A model generated the notes under the pieces. That model was given only the letters and a program-made list of their open reading frames with translations, searched no databases and was not told where the DNA came from. From positions 1-16,757 of the forward strand of contig DAOUFR010000075.1 in assembly GCA_034429715.1 (NCBI GenBank): 16,757 bases of DNA, read 5' to 3'. Positions 1 through 7,870 of the stretch are shown here, one piece after another; the stretch's first letter is position 1, and the number at the start of each line of letters is the position of its first letter. The translations under genes were made by a program, and so were the position numbers. The stretch comes from CAIMUM01 sp034429715 (GTDB lineage: Bacteria > Chloroflexota > Dehalococcoidia > GIF9 > UBA5629).

Positions 1-1
1 C

Positions 2-157
2 CATCTTGATCTCACGCAGGTCGAGCTGGCCGGCCAGATGGGGATCAGGCAGCAGACGGTCAGCGAATGGGAGCAGGGAGATTATACGCCCAGGGGAGCC
101 TCAGCCAAATTACTGAGCATCATAGCGGACCGCAGCGGTTTCAAGTATAAGGCGTGA
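2..157 (+). CDS. XRE-family helix-turn-helix protein, C-terminal fragment
   Basis: This open frame enters from the left edge and ends at TGA 155-157, leaving 51 visible residues. The visible part reads LTQVELAGQMGIRQQTVSEW followed by EQGDYTPRG, the classic Cro/C1-type HTH pattern (LTQxxLAxxxGIxxxxVSxWExG) used for DNA binding. Only about 25 residues follow the HTH, so this is either a small stand-alone HTH protein or the HTH end of a longer one. The N-terminus is outside the window. The next gene starts 49 nt downstream on the same strand. The target cannot be inferred. Confidence 0.75.
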   Translation, partial: HLDLTQVELAGQMGIRQQTVSEWEQGDYTPRGASAKLLSIIADRSGFKYKA

Positions 158-189
158 AAATGGGCCCCCTTTTTTAGAGTTGGATACAC

Positions 190-195
190 TATAAC
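190..195 (+). promoter_or_regulatory. Possible -10 element (TATAAC) for the DUF2851 gene
   Basis: TATAAC ends 11 nt before ATG 207. No convincing -35 and no Shine-Dalgarno sequence are present, so a very short leader is possible. This is weak evidence, noted because the gene otherwise has no visible translation signal. Confidence 0.3.
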
Positions 196-206
196 GTGTA
201 AAGACG

Positions 207-1427
207 ATGGACACGATTACTGAGAGATCGGTTTCCGCGCTGTGGATGTCGGGCCGGCTGTCATGTTTCAACGACGACTCGGGCCATAGCGTAGAAGTCA
301 TCTGCCCGGGACGTGTCAGCACACGCGGCGGCTGCGACTTTCAGGACGTGGTGATAAAGATAGATGGGGAGAAGACCGTCGGGGATGTCGAGGTCCACGT
401 CACGTCCGACCTCTGGCGGCAGCACGGGCACCACAGGGACGCGGCCTATAACGGCGTGATACTGCATGTGTCGATGTGGCAGCGCGGACTCCTGCCCGTC
501 AGGCTGCAGGATGGACGCATCCTCAACACCGTGATACTTGCCCAGTACGTTAAGACAGGCGGCAACCTGCTGAGAGTCATGTCAGCAGGAGCAACGCGGC
601 GCTGCCCGCACCTGCCCGGCTCAGGGAAGAAGATGGACCGGATCATTTTTGAGTCCGGCCTGGCAAGGTTCGAACAAAAATCAGCCCGGTTTGCGCAGGC
701 GCTGCAGAACGGCGACCCGGATCAAATCCTGTATAAAGGCATCTGCCGCGCGCTGGGGTACGCCTGGAACGTAAAGCCTTTCGAAACACTGGCTGAAAAG
801 GTCACGCTGCAAATGGTCAGGCGTAATGCTGCTGAGAGTCTACGCGCTAAATACAATCTGCTGCTGAGCGCAGCGGGCCTTGCAGACCGGCTGATAAGTC
901 GCCTGCCTGAGGATGTACAGCCGATGAGGGCGTCTGACTGGGCCACGGCGTCCTCGAGGCCGTTGAACCATCCTGCTTTGAGGATCGCAGGCTTGTGCCA
1001 CCTGCTGCACAGGTATGAGAAGGCGGGCCTGGTTCCAGGCCTGGTTGAGCGGTTGAATAACGCGCTGCCGAGGGAGGCTGTAACCGTTCTCGACAGGGCT
1101 TTTACGGTGGAGGGGGCGGATTCACGGGTGCTGATAGGTACCGGCAGGGCCAGGGAGATAGTGGTGAATGCGGTGCTGCCTTTCATGCATGCCTGCGGCG
1201 CAAACACCAATAACGGTCTGCTGGAAAACAATGTGAAGCGCATCTATGAATCGTATCCTTCGCTATTACAAAATGAACTGACGCGTTATATGGGCGGTCT
1301 GCTGGGCAACCAGGCCTACGGCGCCTGCAGGCAGCAAGGCTTGCTGCATATCTACCATAATTGGTGTCGCACGCGGGAATGCGGGAGCTGCCCCATAGTT
1401 ACTTTGCGAAAGCCAGTCCCGGTATGA
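207..1427 (+). CDS. DUF2851 family protein
   Basis: A 406-residue protein of unknown function that I recognise as DUF2851. The N-terminal part carries the family's conserved stretch around residues 43-88: CDFQDVVIKIDG, then GDVEVHV, then a His-rich HGHHRDAAYNGVILHV. The C-terminus ends with CRQQGLLHIYHNWCRTRECG and SCPI, giving Cys374, Cys387, Cys392 and Cys395, which could bind a metal or Fe-S cluster (inference). There are no membrane segments and no signal peptide, so it is probably cytoplasmic. ATG 207 is the first start after an in-frame TAA at 198-200; no Shine-Dalgarno is visible. Its last 29 nt overlap the 3' end of tsaD on the other strand. No biochemical role is known to me. Confidence 0.85.
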   Translation: MDTITERSVSALWMSGRLSCFNDDSGHSVEVICPGRVSTRGGCDFQDVVIKIDGEKTVGDVEVHVTSDLWRQHGHHRDAAYNGVILHVSMWQRGLLPVRLQDGRILNTVILAQYVKTGGNLLRVMSAGATRRCPHLPGSGKKMDRIIFESGLARFEQKSARFAQALQNGDPDQILYKGICRALGYAWNVKPFETLAEKVTLQMVRRNAAESLRAKYNLLLSAAGLADRLISRLPEDVQPMRASDWATASSRPLNHPALRIAGLCHLLHRYEKAGLVPGLVERLNNALPREAVTVLDRAFTVEGADSRVLIGTGRAREIVVNAVLPFMHACGANTNNGLLENNVKRIYESYPSLLQNELTRYMGGLLGNQAYGACRQQGLLHIYHNWCRTRECGSCPIVTLRKPVPV

Positions 1428-2388
1428 CGTCGTGCTCGCTGTTGCGCAGGTTGCCCGATACACAGTGGTAGTAGGCGCAGGAGGCGATCATGGCCGCGTT
1501 ATCGGTACACAGTATGGGTGGTGGTATCAGGACCGGCAGGGGTGAATCAGCCTTGAAGCGCTCGCGCAGTGCAGTGTTGGACGCCACTCCTCCGGCCAGC
1601 AATATCTGCTTCACGCCGGTCCTCAGGGCGGCCTGCACGGTCTTGCTGACCAGCACATCTATAATAGCCTCCTGGAAAGCCGCCGCCGCCTCTTTCACCC
1701 ACGTTTCATCCCTCTCTTCCTTCTCCTCAGCCATGTGAAGCAGCGCTGTTTTGACTCCGCTGAAGCTGAAATCGTCGCTGTCCTTAAGCCAGGCGCGCGG
1801 CAGCGACAGCTTGGTTGTCACATCCCTGGTGGCGGACTGGATGGAGGGGCCTCCCGGATAGGGCAATCCCAGTATCCTGGCGCCCTTGTCGAAGGCTTCG
1901 CCGGCCGCATCGTCCCTCGTGCGCCCCAGCCGGCGGAAGCTGCCATGGTCCTCCATCAGGATTATATCGCTGTGCCCGCCGGATACGATCAGGCAAAGGC
2001 AGGGCAGCTCGGGTTTCACCCCGTACAGCCAGTTGGCATAGATGTGCCCCTCCAGGTGGTTAACGGCGATAAAGGGGAGGTCCTGCGACTGTGATACTGC
2101 TTTAGCGAAATTGACGCCCACGATCAGAGATCCCGCCAGCCCCGGACCCACCGTAGCGGCCACGGCGTCTATATGCGTGAGCGTGACTCCCGCTTCGGCC
2201 AGCGCTTTTTCGGCAACGGGCGCAATGGTGAGCAGGTGCTGGCGCGAGGCCACTTCGGGCACGATGCCGCCGTACCTGGCATGTATGTCCACCTGTGACG
2301 AGATCACATTGGATAAAATGGCCGTCCCGTCCCTTACAACCGCTGCGGCGGTCTCGTCGCAGGATGTCTCGAACGCCAGTATATTCAC
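1399..2388 (-). CDS. tsaD: tRNA N6-threonylcarbamoyladenosine synthase subunit TsaD
   Basis: TsaD transfers the threonylcarbamoyl group to A37 of ANN-decoding tRNAs, together with TsaB and TsaE (neither is in this window). The 329-residue length is normal. The N-terminus MNILAFETSCDETAAAVV is diagnostic. The metal-binding HLEGH motif supplies His111 and His115, and Asp296 lies in CTDNAAM; GPGLAGSLIVG and LAGGVASN are the ASKHA nucleotide-binding segments. The start is GTG at 2388. There is no Shine-Dalgarno, but an extended -10 box ends 7 nt upstream, so the mRNA probably begins at or next to the GTG. The gene is convergent with the DUF2851 gene and divergent from the MBL-fold gene. Cytoplasmic. 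Confidence 0.97.
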   Translation of the reverse strand: MNILAFETSCDETAAAVVRDGTAILSNVISSQVDIHARYGGIVPEVASRQHLLTIAPVAEKALAEAGVTLTHIDAVAATVGPGLAGSLIVGVNFAKAVSQSQDLPFIAVNHLEGHIYANWLYGVKPELPCLCLIVSGGHSDIILMEDHGSFRRLGRTRDDAAGEAFDKGARILGLPYPGGPSIQSATRDVTTKLSLPRAWLKDSDDFSFSGVKTALLHMAEEKEERDETWVKEAAAAFQEAIIDVLVSKTVQAALRTGVKQILLAGGVASNTALRERFKADSPLPVLIPPPILCTDNAAMIASCAYYHCVSGNLRNSEHDVIPGLAFAK

Positions 2389-2395
2389 GGCAGGG

Positions 2396-2404
2396 ATTAT
2401 AGCA
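2396..2404 (-). promoter_or_regulatory. Extended -10 promoter of tsaD (leaderless)
   Basis: On the minus strand the sequence is TGC-TATAAT, a perfect -10 with the extended TGn element. Exactly 7 nt separate it from the GTG start of tsaD, so transcription should start at or beside the start codon. No good -35 is seen, as is common for extended -10 promoters. Confidence 0.65.
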
Positions 2405-2428
2405 CAAAGCTAATACAGTATCCGGCGA

Positions 2429-2457
2429 TTGCTGTTTTGCGGACGTGTTGCTACAAT
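2429..2457 (+). promoter_or_regulatory. Promoter of the MBL-fold gene
   Basis: TTGCTG (2429-2434), a 17-bp spacer, and TACAAT (2452-2457) preceded by TGC (extended -10). Predicted start about 2464, giving a leader of about 36 nt that carries a GAGG Shine-Dalgarno at 2489-2492. It lies back-to-back with the tsaD promoter. Confidence 0.5.
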
Positions 2458-2500
2458 TAAACCCCGGCTCAAATCACCATCTGATAGCGAGGATAACAAT

Positions 2501-3139
2501 ATGGAAATAACCTGGTTCGGCCACTCCTGTTTCCGCATCAAAGGCAAGGAGGCTATTATAGTAGTCGACCCCTGTCCCGATACCACCGGCTATTCCCTGG
2601 GCAAGGTCCAGGCGGATATAGTGGCCATCAGCCATGCTCATCCCGGCCATTCCTTTCTCGACACACTGCAGGAGGGATACCGCGTGATCAAAGGCCCGGG
2701 GGAATATGAAATAAAAGACACCTACATTACGGGCATAGCCAGCTACCATGACAGCGAGCAGGGCAAAAAGTCAGGCAAGAATACGATCTATGTGATCGAG
2801 ATGGAGGGTGTGACGCTCTGCCACCTGGGTGATCTCGGTCATCCGCTGACCCCCGAGGTAACCGGTGATCTGGGAAACATCAATGTTTTGTTCGTCCCTG
2901 TGGGTGGCCATTCCACCATCGGCGGCCAGGCCGCAGCAGATTTAGTGCGGAACCTCAACCCGGGCTTCGCCGTCCCCATGCATTACAAGACAGGGGACGA
3001 GAAAGCCGACCTCGAATTGCCTGAGAAATTTCTCAAGGAGCTCGGCATCAAGGACCAGGCCTTGCAACCCAAGCTTGTCGTCACCAGGACCAATATCCCA
3101 CTCAGCACGCAGGTAGTACTGCTCGACTACCCGCATTAG
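2501..3139 (+). CDS. MBL-fold metal-dependent hydrolase (UPF0173-like)
   Basis: A 212-residue metallo-beta-lactamase-fold protein of the small UPF0173/Lactamase_B_3 type. ATG 2501 is chosen over an upstream ATG at 2429 because GAGG sits 8 nt before it and the family begins MEITWFGHSCFRI. Metal-ligand motifs in order: SHAHPGH (residues 44-50), CHLGDLGH with Asp111, VPVGGHSTI with His137, and VPMHY with His161. The usual HxHxDH motif reads HAHPGH here, so the Asp that binds the second metal is replaced by Gly49; this suggests a one-metal or altered site. Cytoplasmic and of unknown substrate; members are often called lactonase-like hydrolases. Confidence 0.88.
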   Translation: MEITWFGHSCFRIKGKEAIIVVDPCPDTTGYSLGKVQADIVAISHAHPGHSFLDTLQEGYRVIKGPGEYEIKDTYITGIASYHDSEQGKKSGKNTIYVIEMEGVTLCHLGDLGHPLTPEVTGDLGNINVLFVPVGGHSTIGGQAAADLVRNLNPGFAVPMHYKTGDEKADLELPEKFLKELGIKDQALQPKLVVTRTNIPLSTQVVLLDYPH

Positions 3140-3154
3140 CCTCGCCCGCCGGCT

Positions 3155-3183
3155 TTGACATATAAATAGCCCTGACGTATCAT
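3155..3183 (+). promoter_or_regulatory. Consensus sigma-70 promoter, leaderless start at 3192
   Basis: TTGACA (3155-3160), a 17-bp spacer and TATCAT (3178-3183) form a near-consensus promoter. The predicted start point, 7-9 nt after the -10, coincides with the A of ATG 3192. The downstream gene has no Shine-Dalgarno. Confidence 0.75.
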
Positions 3184-3191
3184 TGCTCGTT

Positions 3192-3887
3192 ATGAGCCTC
3201 GCTAAACGTGTTTTCGATCTTCAACAAATCGAGCTTTCAATTCAGGACCACGTCAAACAGTTTGAGGCTATGGATCTGCGTATCCGTCATAACGACCAAT
3301 TTGAACAGGCTGAATCAGCATTGAAGTCGGCCGAGAACGAGCGGGCCGGGCTCGAAAAACGATATAAAGAGCTGGACGCTGAGGCTGAAGCCCTGAGGAC
3401 GCAACTCGGGCAGATCCAGGATAAGCTGTACGGCGGCAAAATAAAGAATCCCAAGGAGTTGGTCGGATATGAGCAGGAGGCGGCCATGCTCAAGTCGGGC
3501 CTGGATAAAAAGGACGACGTGCTGCTGGATATGATGGAGAAGCTGGAGACGGATAAGGTGGCGATTAAAAAATTGAAGGATGTCTGCAAGTCCGCCGGCG
3601 ATGCCTGGGAGAGCGAGAAAGCAGAACTGAAGGTCCAGTTGGAGAAGGTCAGGGATGAATTTAAGGAGCTTGAGAAAAAACGCGGTGAAATGCTGACCTC
3701 GATTGACAGGGATGCGCTTGCCACATATGAAGCTGTGAAGGGCAGGAAGGGGCAGGCAGTGGTCAAGGTGGAGCAGGGGCGCTGCCTGGGTTGCCGGGTA
3801 ACATTGTCCGTCAGCGAAATGCAGCACGCGCGCGGCAACGCCATCGTAACCTGCGGCAATTGCGGACGGATATTGTATCTAACATAG
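3192..3887 (+). CDS. CT398-like coiled-coil protein with C4 zinc ribbon
   Basis: A 231-residue protein. Residues 1 to about 180 are a long charged, heptad-rich coiled coil. Within it lies the family hallmark LYGGKIKNPKELVGYEQE near residues 79-96. The C-terminus has a zinc ribbon with CLGC (Cys198, Cys201) and CGNC (Cys221, Cys224). This architecture matches the zf-RING_7/CT398 family, probably a nucleic-acid or protein-interaction adaptor; the exact role is unknown. ATG 3192 is preferred to TTG 3183 because the promoter -10 covers 3178-3183 and would leave no transcript for the longer form. rnpB follows with its own promoter 6 nt after the stop codon. Confidence 0.9.
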   Translation: MSLAKRVFDLQQIELSIQDHVKQFEAMDLRIRHNDQFEQAESALKSAENERAGLEKRYKELDAEAEALRTQLGQIQDKLYGGKIKNPKELVGYEQEAAMLKSGLDKKDDVLLDMMEKLETDKVAIKKLKDVCKSAGDAWESEKAELKVQLEKVRDEFKELEKKRGEMLTSIDRDALATYEAVKGRKGQAVVKVEQGRCLGCRVTLSVSEMQHARGNAIVTCGNCGRILYLT

Positions 3888-3892
3888 TCTAT

Positions 3893-3921
3893 TTGACCTG
3901 CTGTCAGTCAAGTTGTAGAGT
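3893..3921 (+). promoter_or_regulatory. rnpB promoter
   Basis: TTGACC (3893-3898), a 17-bp spacer and TAGAGT (3916-3921). The predicted start at about 3928 coincides with the first base of the P1 helix of RNase P RNA, which supports both calls. Confidence 0.7.
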
Positions 3922-3927
3922 AAGTGA

Positions 3928-4283
3928 GCCAAGCAGGCCGGGTGACCGCTGCGGTTTTGAAAATCGTAGAGGAAAGTCCGAACTCTACCAGGCAGGGTGC
4001 TGGGTAACGCCCAGGAGGGGTGACCCTACGGAGAGTGCAACAGAAACATACCGCCCGTCGCAGGATGGGTAAGGGTGAAATGGTGAGGTAAGAGCTCACC
4101 GGCGACCGGGTGACCGGCCGGCCGTGCAAACCCCACCCGGAGCAAGACCTAATAGGGGGCAATGGCTTGCCTGGGCTGACCCCGGGTTGGTCGCATGATC
4201 GCCGCGGCAACACGGCGGGTAGATGGATGGTCACCGCTCCGTGCAAACGGAGGCACAGAAATCGGCTTACAGGCCTGCTTGGC
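3928..4283 (+). ncRNA. rnpB: RNase P RNA component (bacterial type A)
   Basis: The catalytic RNA of RNase P, which removes tRNA 5' leaders. The conserved core AGAGGAAAGTCCGAACTC lies near 3968-3985. The universally conserved ACAGAA...GGCTTA block lies at 4255-4269. The ends pair as a perfect 12-bp P1 helix: GCCAAGCAGGCC (3928-3939) with GGCCTGCTTGGC (4272-4283). Length is about 356 nt, normal for type A. The start is set by the upstream promoter and P1; the mature 3' end may extend a few bases. No convincing intrinsic terminator follows, only a weak AT hairpin at 4286-4299. Its 3' end is also the left boundary of the AT-rich island and is repeated at 11872-11905. Frames running through it are not protein genes. 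Confidence 0.96.
4250..4283 (+). repeat. Left direct repeat (3' end of rnpB), putative att site
   Basis: This 34-nt stretch matches 11872-11905 at 29 of 34 positions without gaps. The last 20 are identical (GGCTTACAGGCCTGCTTGGC). After a 3-nt indel, TATTCT follows in both places. It is the functional 3' end of rnpB (conserved ACAGAA and GGCTTA, plus the P1 3' strand). Confidence 0.8.
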
Positions 4284-4338
4284 AGATATTCTGTAATATG
4301 AGAACTGATATTATCCTAAACAGGTATCGGGCTTTCAT

Positions 4339-5301
4339 TTATATGGCCCCAGTTGTATTAAATTTGTGATGCTCCTGTTGGTACTTGCAACGGATGCCAT
4401 ATGTTTCGATCAAATCTCTTATTTGCAGCATTTTTTCTTCTGGCAAAGGTTTGGTTATTGAAAGATTGTATTTTCTTCCCAAAGCCTCATATTTCCCTAA
4501 TCCATAGCTGTGATAGCTCAATATCTCAATTTCTGTTGCTGCACTAACATTATCTCTTACATACCTGGTAATACCTACGATATTACCAGGAGCATCTGTG
4601 TAGCCGGGGATTATCGGGATTCTTATTGTTAGGTGAGTCTGCCTGCTGTCGATAACTTCAGATAGCTTTCTGGCATTTGCCAGTATTATATTGTTTGATA
4701 TTCCTGTGTACTTCTTGTGCTCCAGATCGTCCATCAGCTTCAGATCGTAGAATATCCAATCAGTGTACGATAATACTTTTTCAAGGTCCGGCCACCGGCA
4801 ATGGCCAGTAGTTTCGATTGCCGTATGAAATCCTTTTTGTCTGCAACGTTGGAGCAGGTTCAGTGTAAATTCCGGTTGAGAGAACGGCTCTCCACCACCA
4901 ATTGTGACGCCTCCGCCTGAGATGAAGTAGTATGGTCTGTCTTTCTCCACCTCTCGAACGATCTCATTAACGGATTTTTCTTCGCCGTTGATTTGTCTGG
5001 CTGAATTTGGGCAGATATCCGCGCATTTATTAATGGAGTTACAATTGCTGCAAATCTCCCTATCTATCACCATCGTGCCATTGACAATCTTGTTCGCATT
5101 GTGGCGGCATACTTCAATACATTTCCCACATAACGTACATTTAGACCTATAAAAGAATAAATCGGATTTAATGCGCTGACTTTCTGGATTCGAGCACCAC
5201 ACACATCTTAATGGACACCCTTTTAAGAAAACAATGGTTCTTATTCCCGGCCCGTCATGTATCTGATTTCTTTGTATGTTTAATACGATTCCGTTTTCCA
5301 T
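4339..5301 (-). CDS. Glycyl-radical enzyme activating enzyme (radical SAM)
   Basis: A 320-residue activase that uses S-adenosylmethionine and a [4Fe-4S] cluster to abstract hydrogen from the partner GRE glycine, installing the radical. Visible parts: the start region with HDGPGIRT, then the radical-SAM motif CPLRCVWC (Cys29, Cys33, Cys36). A ferredoxin-like insert follows with two clusters: Cys55/58/61/65 and Cys84/87/93/97. GGGVTIGGGEPFSQPEF is the SAM-binding GGE region. The two-cluster insert is typical of activases of GREs other than pyruvate formate-lyase. ATG 5301 lies 70 nt after the GRE stop on the same strand, so it is surely co-transcribed as the last gene of the operon. Its Shine-Dalgarno is weak (AGGT). 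Oxygen-sensitive, cytoplasmic. Confidence 0.94.
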   Translation of the reverse strand: MENGIVLNIQRNQIHDGPGIRTIVFLKGCPLRCVWCSNPESQRIKSDLFFYRSKCTLCGKCIEVCRHNANKIVNGTMVIDREICSNCNSINKCADICPNSARQINGEEKSVNEIVREVEKDRPYYFISGGGVTIGGGEPFSQPEFTLNLLQRCRQKGFHTAIETTGHCRWPDLEKVLSYTDWIFYDLKLMDDLEHKKYTGISNNIILANARKLSEVIDSRQTHLTIRIPIIPGYTDAPGNIVGITRYVRDNVSAATEIEILSYHSYGLGKYEALGRKYNLSITKPLPEEKMLQIRDLIETYGIRCKYQQEHHKFNTTGAI

Positions 5302-5371
5302 GGAATCTACCTATTGGGTTAGATGAGCGTTCACTATCTCAAATACTGATCGGTTACATAAAAGCACACAA

Positions 5372-7834
5372 CTATAACTTGTGTTCAGTTCTGGATATGA
5401 TATCGTCCTGTGTCATTTTGGCCAGATCGACGAAATAAGCGCTGTAACCTGCTACCCTTACCATCAAGGTGGGGTACTTCTCAGGATGAATTTGAGCGTC
5501 CAGTAACGTTTTCTTCGAGATGGTGTTCATCTGAAGATGGTATCCACCTTCATATACATAAGTATCAACAAGGTTCGCCCATTTGCGGAGACCTTCCTCC
5601 GTCAACAAAGAATCACCGCTGAGCCATATATTGGTTATCGTACCTCCGGTAAGTGCTGCAAGGGGAAGCTTGGCAATCGATCTTAATGACGCTGTGGGAC
5701 CAAGCACATCTGTTCCTTGTTGTGGTGATACTCCATCCGCCAACGGTCTCATGGCCCCTTTTGGAGCCGGGAGAGCACCCACTTCAATTCCAAACGGGAC
5801 ATTGCAACTGGTTGGGACTGCACAGGGCCCCGGTGTACCTCCCCGCAGATTCCTGTACTTTCTCACAGTCTTGGCGAAATGCATGAACATTTCCCGTGCC
5901 AGATCATCCACATAGTCATCGTCATTCCCATATTTTGGAGCCTTCAGAAGTTTCTTATGAACGTCTTCATAACCCGCAAAATCGGATTCCAGGGCTTTTG
6001 CCAATTCTTCCAGTGTCACCGTTTTACTATCGTAGACACATTTCTTCACAGATGCCAGGCTGTTAGCTAAATCTGCGATTCCTATGATCTGCACGTGAGG
6101 ACCAACAGGATAACGGGCACCGCCATTTGCACAACCTATGCCTTTTTCTATGCAATCGTCGGTGAATATTGACTGTATCAATAATTCACTTTTCTCTGCG
6201 ATTGTTTTCTCCGCAATCCATAAACCCCTTATAGTCAGGTCCACGAGGTATTCCATTTGCTTCTTAACGGCATCTTTGAAATCTTCAAAAGACTTAAGAT
6301 CCTGGAGGGGACCCGTGTCAAGCCCCACTTTCTCACCTATATGCAGTAAACCTGTTCTTTTCAAGCCACATGTAAAAACCAGTTCCACCATGGACCCAGC
6401 ATTGATAGCTCCCCCAGCGGTATGGCCAAATTGCTTGCATCCCGCGCCCTGAGGCTCTACGCATCCAATGGGCTTTACATCCCAAATAAGCTCATCCCAT
6501 CTTTCGGAAGGATCATCATTCATTCTCATCTCTATCAGTTTTTCATAGTTGAAGATAGAGGGATGTCCCATCCCTGCTGCTATCAACTCACCCGTTTTTA
6601 CTTTTAATTCCCAGGGCATATCTCTATGCCACATGATACAAAGGGTCGGTTGTGTTGTCCGGACATTGAGTAGAGCCTCTATGAACATATAAGAAAGGTC
6701 ATTAGCATAATATTTCAGGTCCTTATCAATGCCGCCAACATGGACTTGCTGAAATGGATAATAGCCTGGAGTGGACCAGGCAATCATTTTACTCAGCAGC
6801 CAGTGTATCCCGGTCATTTTTATCCACATGCACTCTATCAGTTCCAGTGCTTGCGCTTTAGTTAGAGCGCCGCTTTCAATATCCCTCTGGTAATACGGAT
6901 AAAGGAACCTGTCCATCCTGCCGAGGCCGAATCCACATCCACTTCCTTCCAACCAGAGGAAACATTGCGTAAAGAACATTGATTGCAAGGCTTCATGAAG
7001 GGTTCTTGCCGGTTCATACGGAACCCTGCCTACAATCTCTGCGATCTTCTTTAGTTCACTGGCTCGAGCGCGGTCTTTTTCCTTGGCCGCCAGATCCAAT
7101 GCATGATTCCTGTAATTTTCGCTCCATTGCTTGATACCGCCGATCGTCTTAAGAATGGCCTCAAAGAAAAATTCCTTCTCAAATTCATTCTTACCAAGCT
7201 GCGCAAGCTTTTCCTTGGCCCTTCCTTCGTACCACTTAAAGCCCTTTGCTACAATATCATCGTAAGGCGGATTTATATGCGAACCCACGCTGTGCAGATA
7301 GTTCGTTATGTTGGCAACGCCTGTATCTATCAGAATACCCCACTCATCGGGCATTAAATCCATCGCTTTTTTAGTAGAGATTTCCCTGACTGTCCTGTCT
7401 TTCCAGTAGGGCAATATTTTTTCCTTTAACTCTTTTTTCTGCTCTGGAGTCACCTTCCAGGGATCATAATCTCTCGTGTCCAATTCCTCGAATTCTTCCG
7501 GGGCCTGCAACCAGCCCAGCATAGCCGGCTTAATTGATGTGCCTTTCAATCTGCATCCGGGTTGCCCCACTATCAGTTCTAAAGGCATTATTACGGGAGG
7601 CATTGCCGAAAGTACTTCAGCAATTGCCTTACCTCGTCTCAAAACCTCTGACTCACCCTCCGTTTCCTTATAAACCTTGGTATAAGCCCGCATACCATGC
7701 AGGCAAATGTTAGGTCTCGTTTCGTGAAATTGTTGATTTAAATTCTTAACTCTCTCAGTAGAACCAATTCTTACGAGTTTTCCCTGCCTCCAATCCTGTG
7801 TCTCACGCATTGTTACTGTCGATGGCTGAGCCAT
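5372..7834 (-). CDS. Glycyl-radical enzyme, eliminase/decarboxylase-like, substrate unknown
   Basis: An 820-residue GRE with a PFL-like barrel domain followed by a C-terminal glycyl-radical domain. The radical loop is RVAGYSAYF with Gly796, 24 residues from the end. The active-site thiyl cysteine is Cys458 in IGCVEPQ; its CxE motif (Glu460) is the pattern of glycerol/choline/hydroxyphenylacetate-type GREs and differs from the Cys-Cys of pyruvate formate-lyase. The N-terminus has the usual YKETEG and RRGKA segments and PYWKDRT near 142-148. No small BssB/BssC- or HpdC-like subunits lie nearby, which argues against benzylsuccinate synthase and HPA decarboxylase. ATG 7834 has a strong AAGGAGGT Shine-Dalgarno at about 7843-7850. 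The gene lies 36 nt after the SDR and 70 nt before the activase. The substrate cannot be assigned. Confidence 0.93.
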   Translation of the reverse strand: MAQPSTVTMRETQDWRQGKLVRIGSTERVKNLNQQFHETRPNICLHGMRAYTKVYKETEGESEVLRRGKAIAEVLSAMPPVIMPLELIVGQPGCRLKGTSIKPAMLGWLQAPEEFEELDTRDYDPWKVTPEQKKELKEKILPYWKDRTVREISTKKAMDLMPDEWGILIDTGVANITNYLHSVGSHINPPYDDIVAKGFKWYEGRAKEKLAQLGKNEFEKEFFFEAILKTIGGIKQWSENYRNHALDLAAKEKDRARASELKKIAEIVGRVPYEPARTLHEALQSMFFTQCFLWLEGSGCGFGLGRMDRFLYPYYQRDIESGALTKAQALELIECMWIKMTGIHWLLSKMIAWSTPGYYPFQQVHVGGIDKDLKYYANDLSYMFIEALLNVRTTQPTLCIMWHRDMPWELKVKTGELIAAGMGHPSIFNYEKLIEMRMNDDPSERWDELIWDVKPIGCVEPQGAGCKQFGHTAGGAINAGSMVELVFTCGLKRTGLLHIGEKVGLDTGPLQDLKSFEDFKDAVKKQMEYLVDLTIRGLWIAEKTIAEKSELLIQSIFTDDCIEKGIGCANGGARYPVGPHVQIIGIADLANSLASVKKCVYDSKTVTLEELAKALESDFAGYEDVHKKLLKAPKYGNDDDYVDDLAREMFMHFAKTVRKYRNLRGGTPGPCAVPTSCNVPFGIEVGALPAPKGAMRPLADGVSPQQGTDVLGPTASLRSIAKLPLAALTGGTITNIWLSGDSLLTEEGLRKWANLVDTYVYEGGYHLQMNTISKKTLLDAQIHPEKYPTLMVRVAGYSAYFVDLAKMTQDDIISRTEHKL

Positions 7835-7870
7835 AGCGAATTACCTCCTTATTCATTCTAAATCGTGTGA

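Noticed and set aside
162..176. GGGCCCCC followed by a T-run as an intrinsic terminator of the XRE gene
   Set aside because: GGGCCC has no room for a loop, so no stable stem precedes the T-run.
722..1243. A 173-residue open frame on the minus strand inside the DUF2851 gene
   Set aside because: It is antisense to a well-supported gene, has no recognisable motif and no start signal.
3183..3185. TTG start for the coiled-coil/zinc-ribbon gene
   Set aside because: It overlaps the promoter -10, so it would not be in the transcript; ATG 3192 fits better.
3287..3859. Long minus-strand frames (190 and 170 residues) opposite the CT398-like gene
   Set aside because: Low-complexity Ser/Phe/Leu-rich translations mirror the Glu/Lys-rich coiled coil on the other strand; shadows.
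3791..4301. Open frames on both strands across 3791-4301
   Set aside because: They run through rnpB, a clear structural RNA; no protein features.
6530..6543. A 14-bp match (ctctatcagttttt) between the GRE gene and the AOR gene (9110-9123)
   Set aside because: Both encode Lys-Leu-Ile-Glu in their own frames; the match looks coincidental and is not flanked by further similarity.
5372..7834. Calling the GRE pyruvate formate-lyase
   Set aside because: The active site has GCVEPQ with a single Cys and a Glu, not the adjacent Cys pair of PFL, and the activase has the two-cluster insert that PFL activase lacks.
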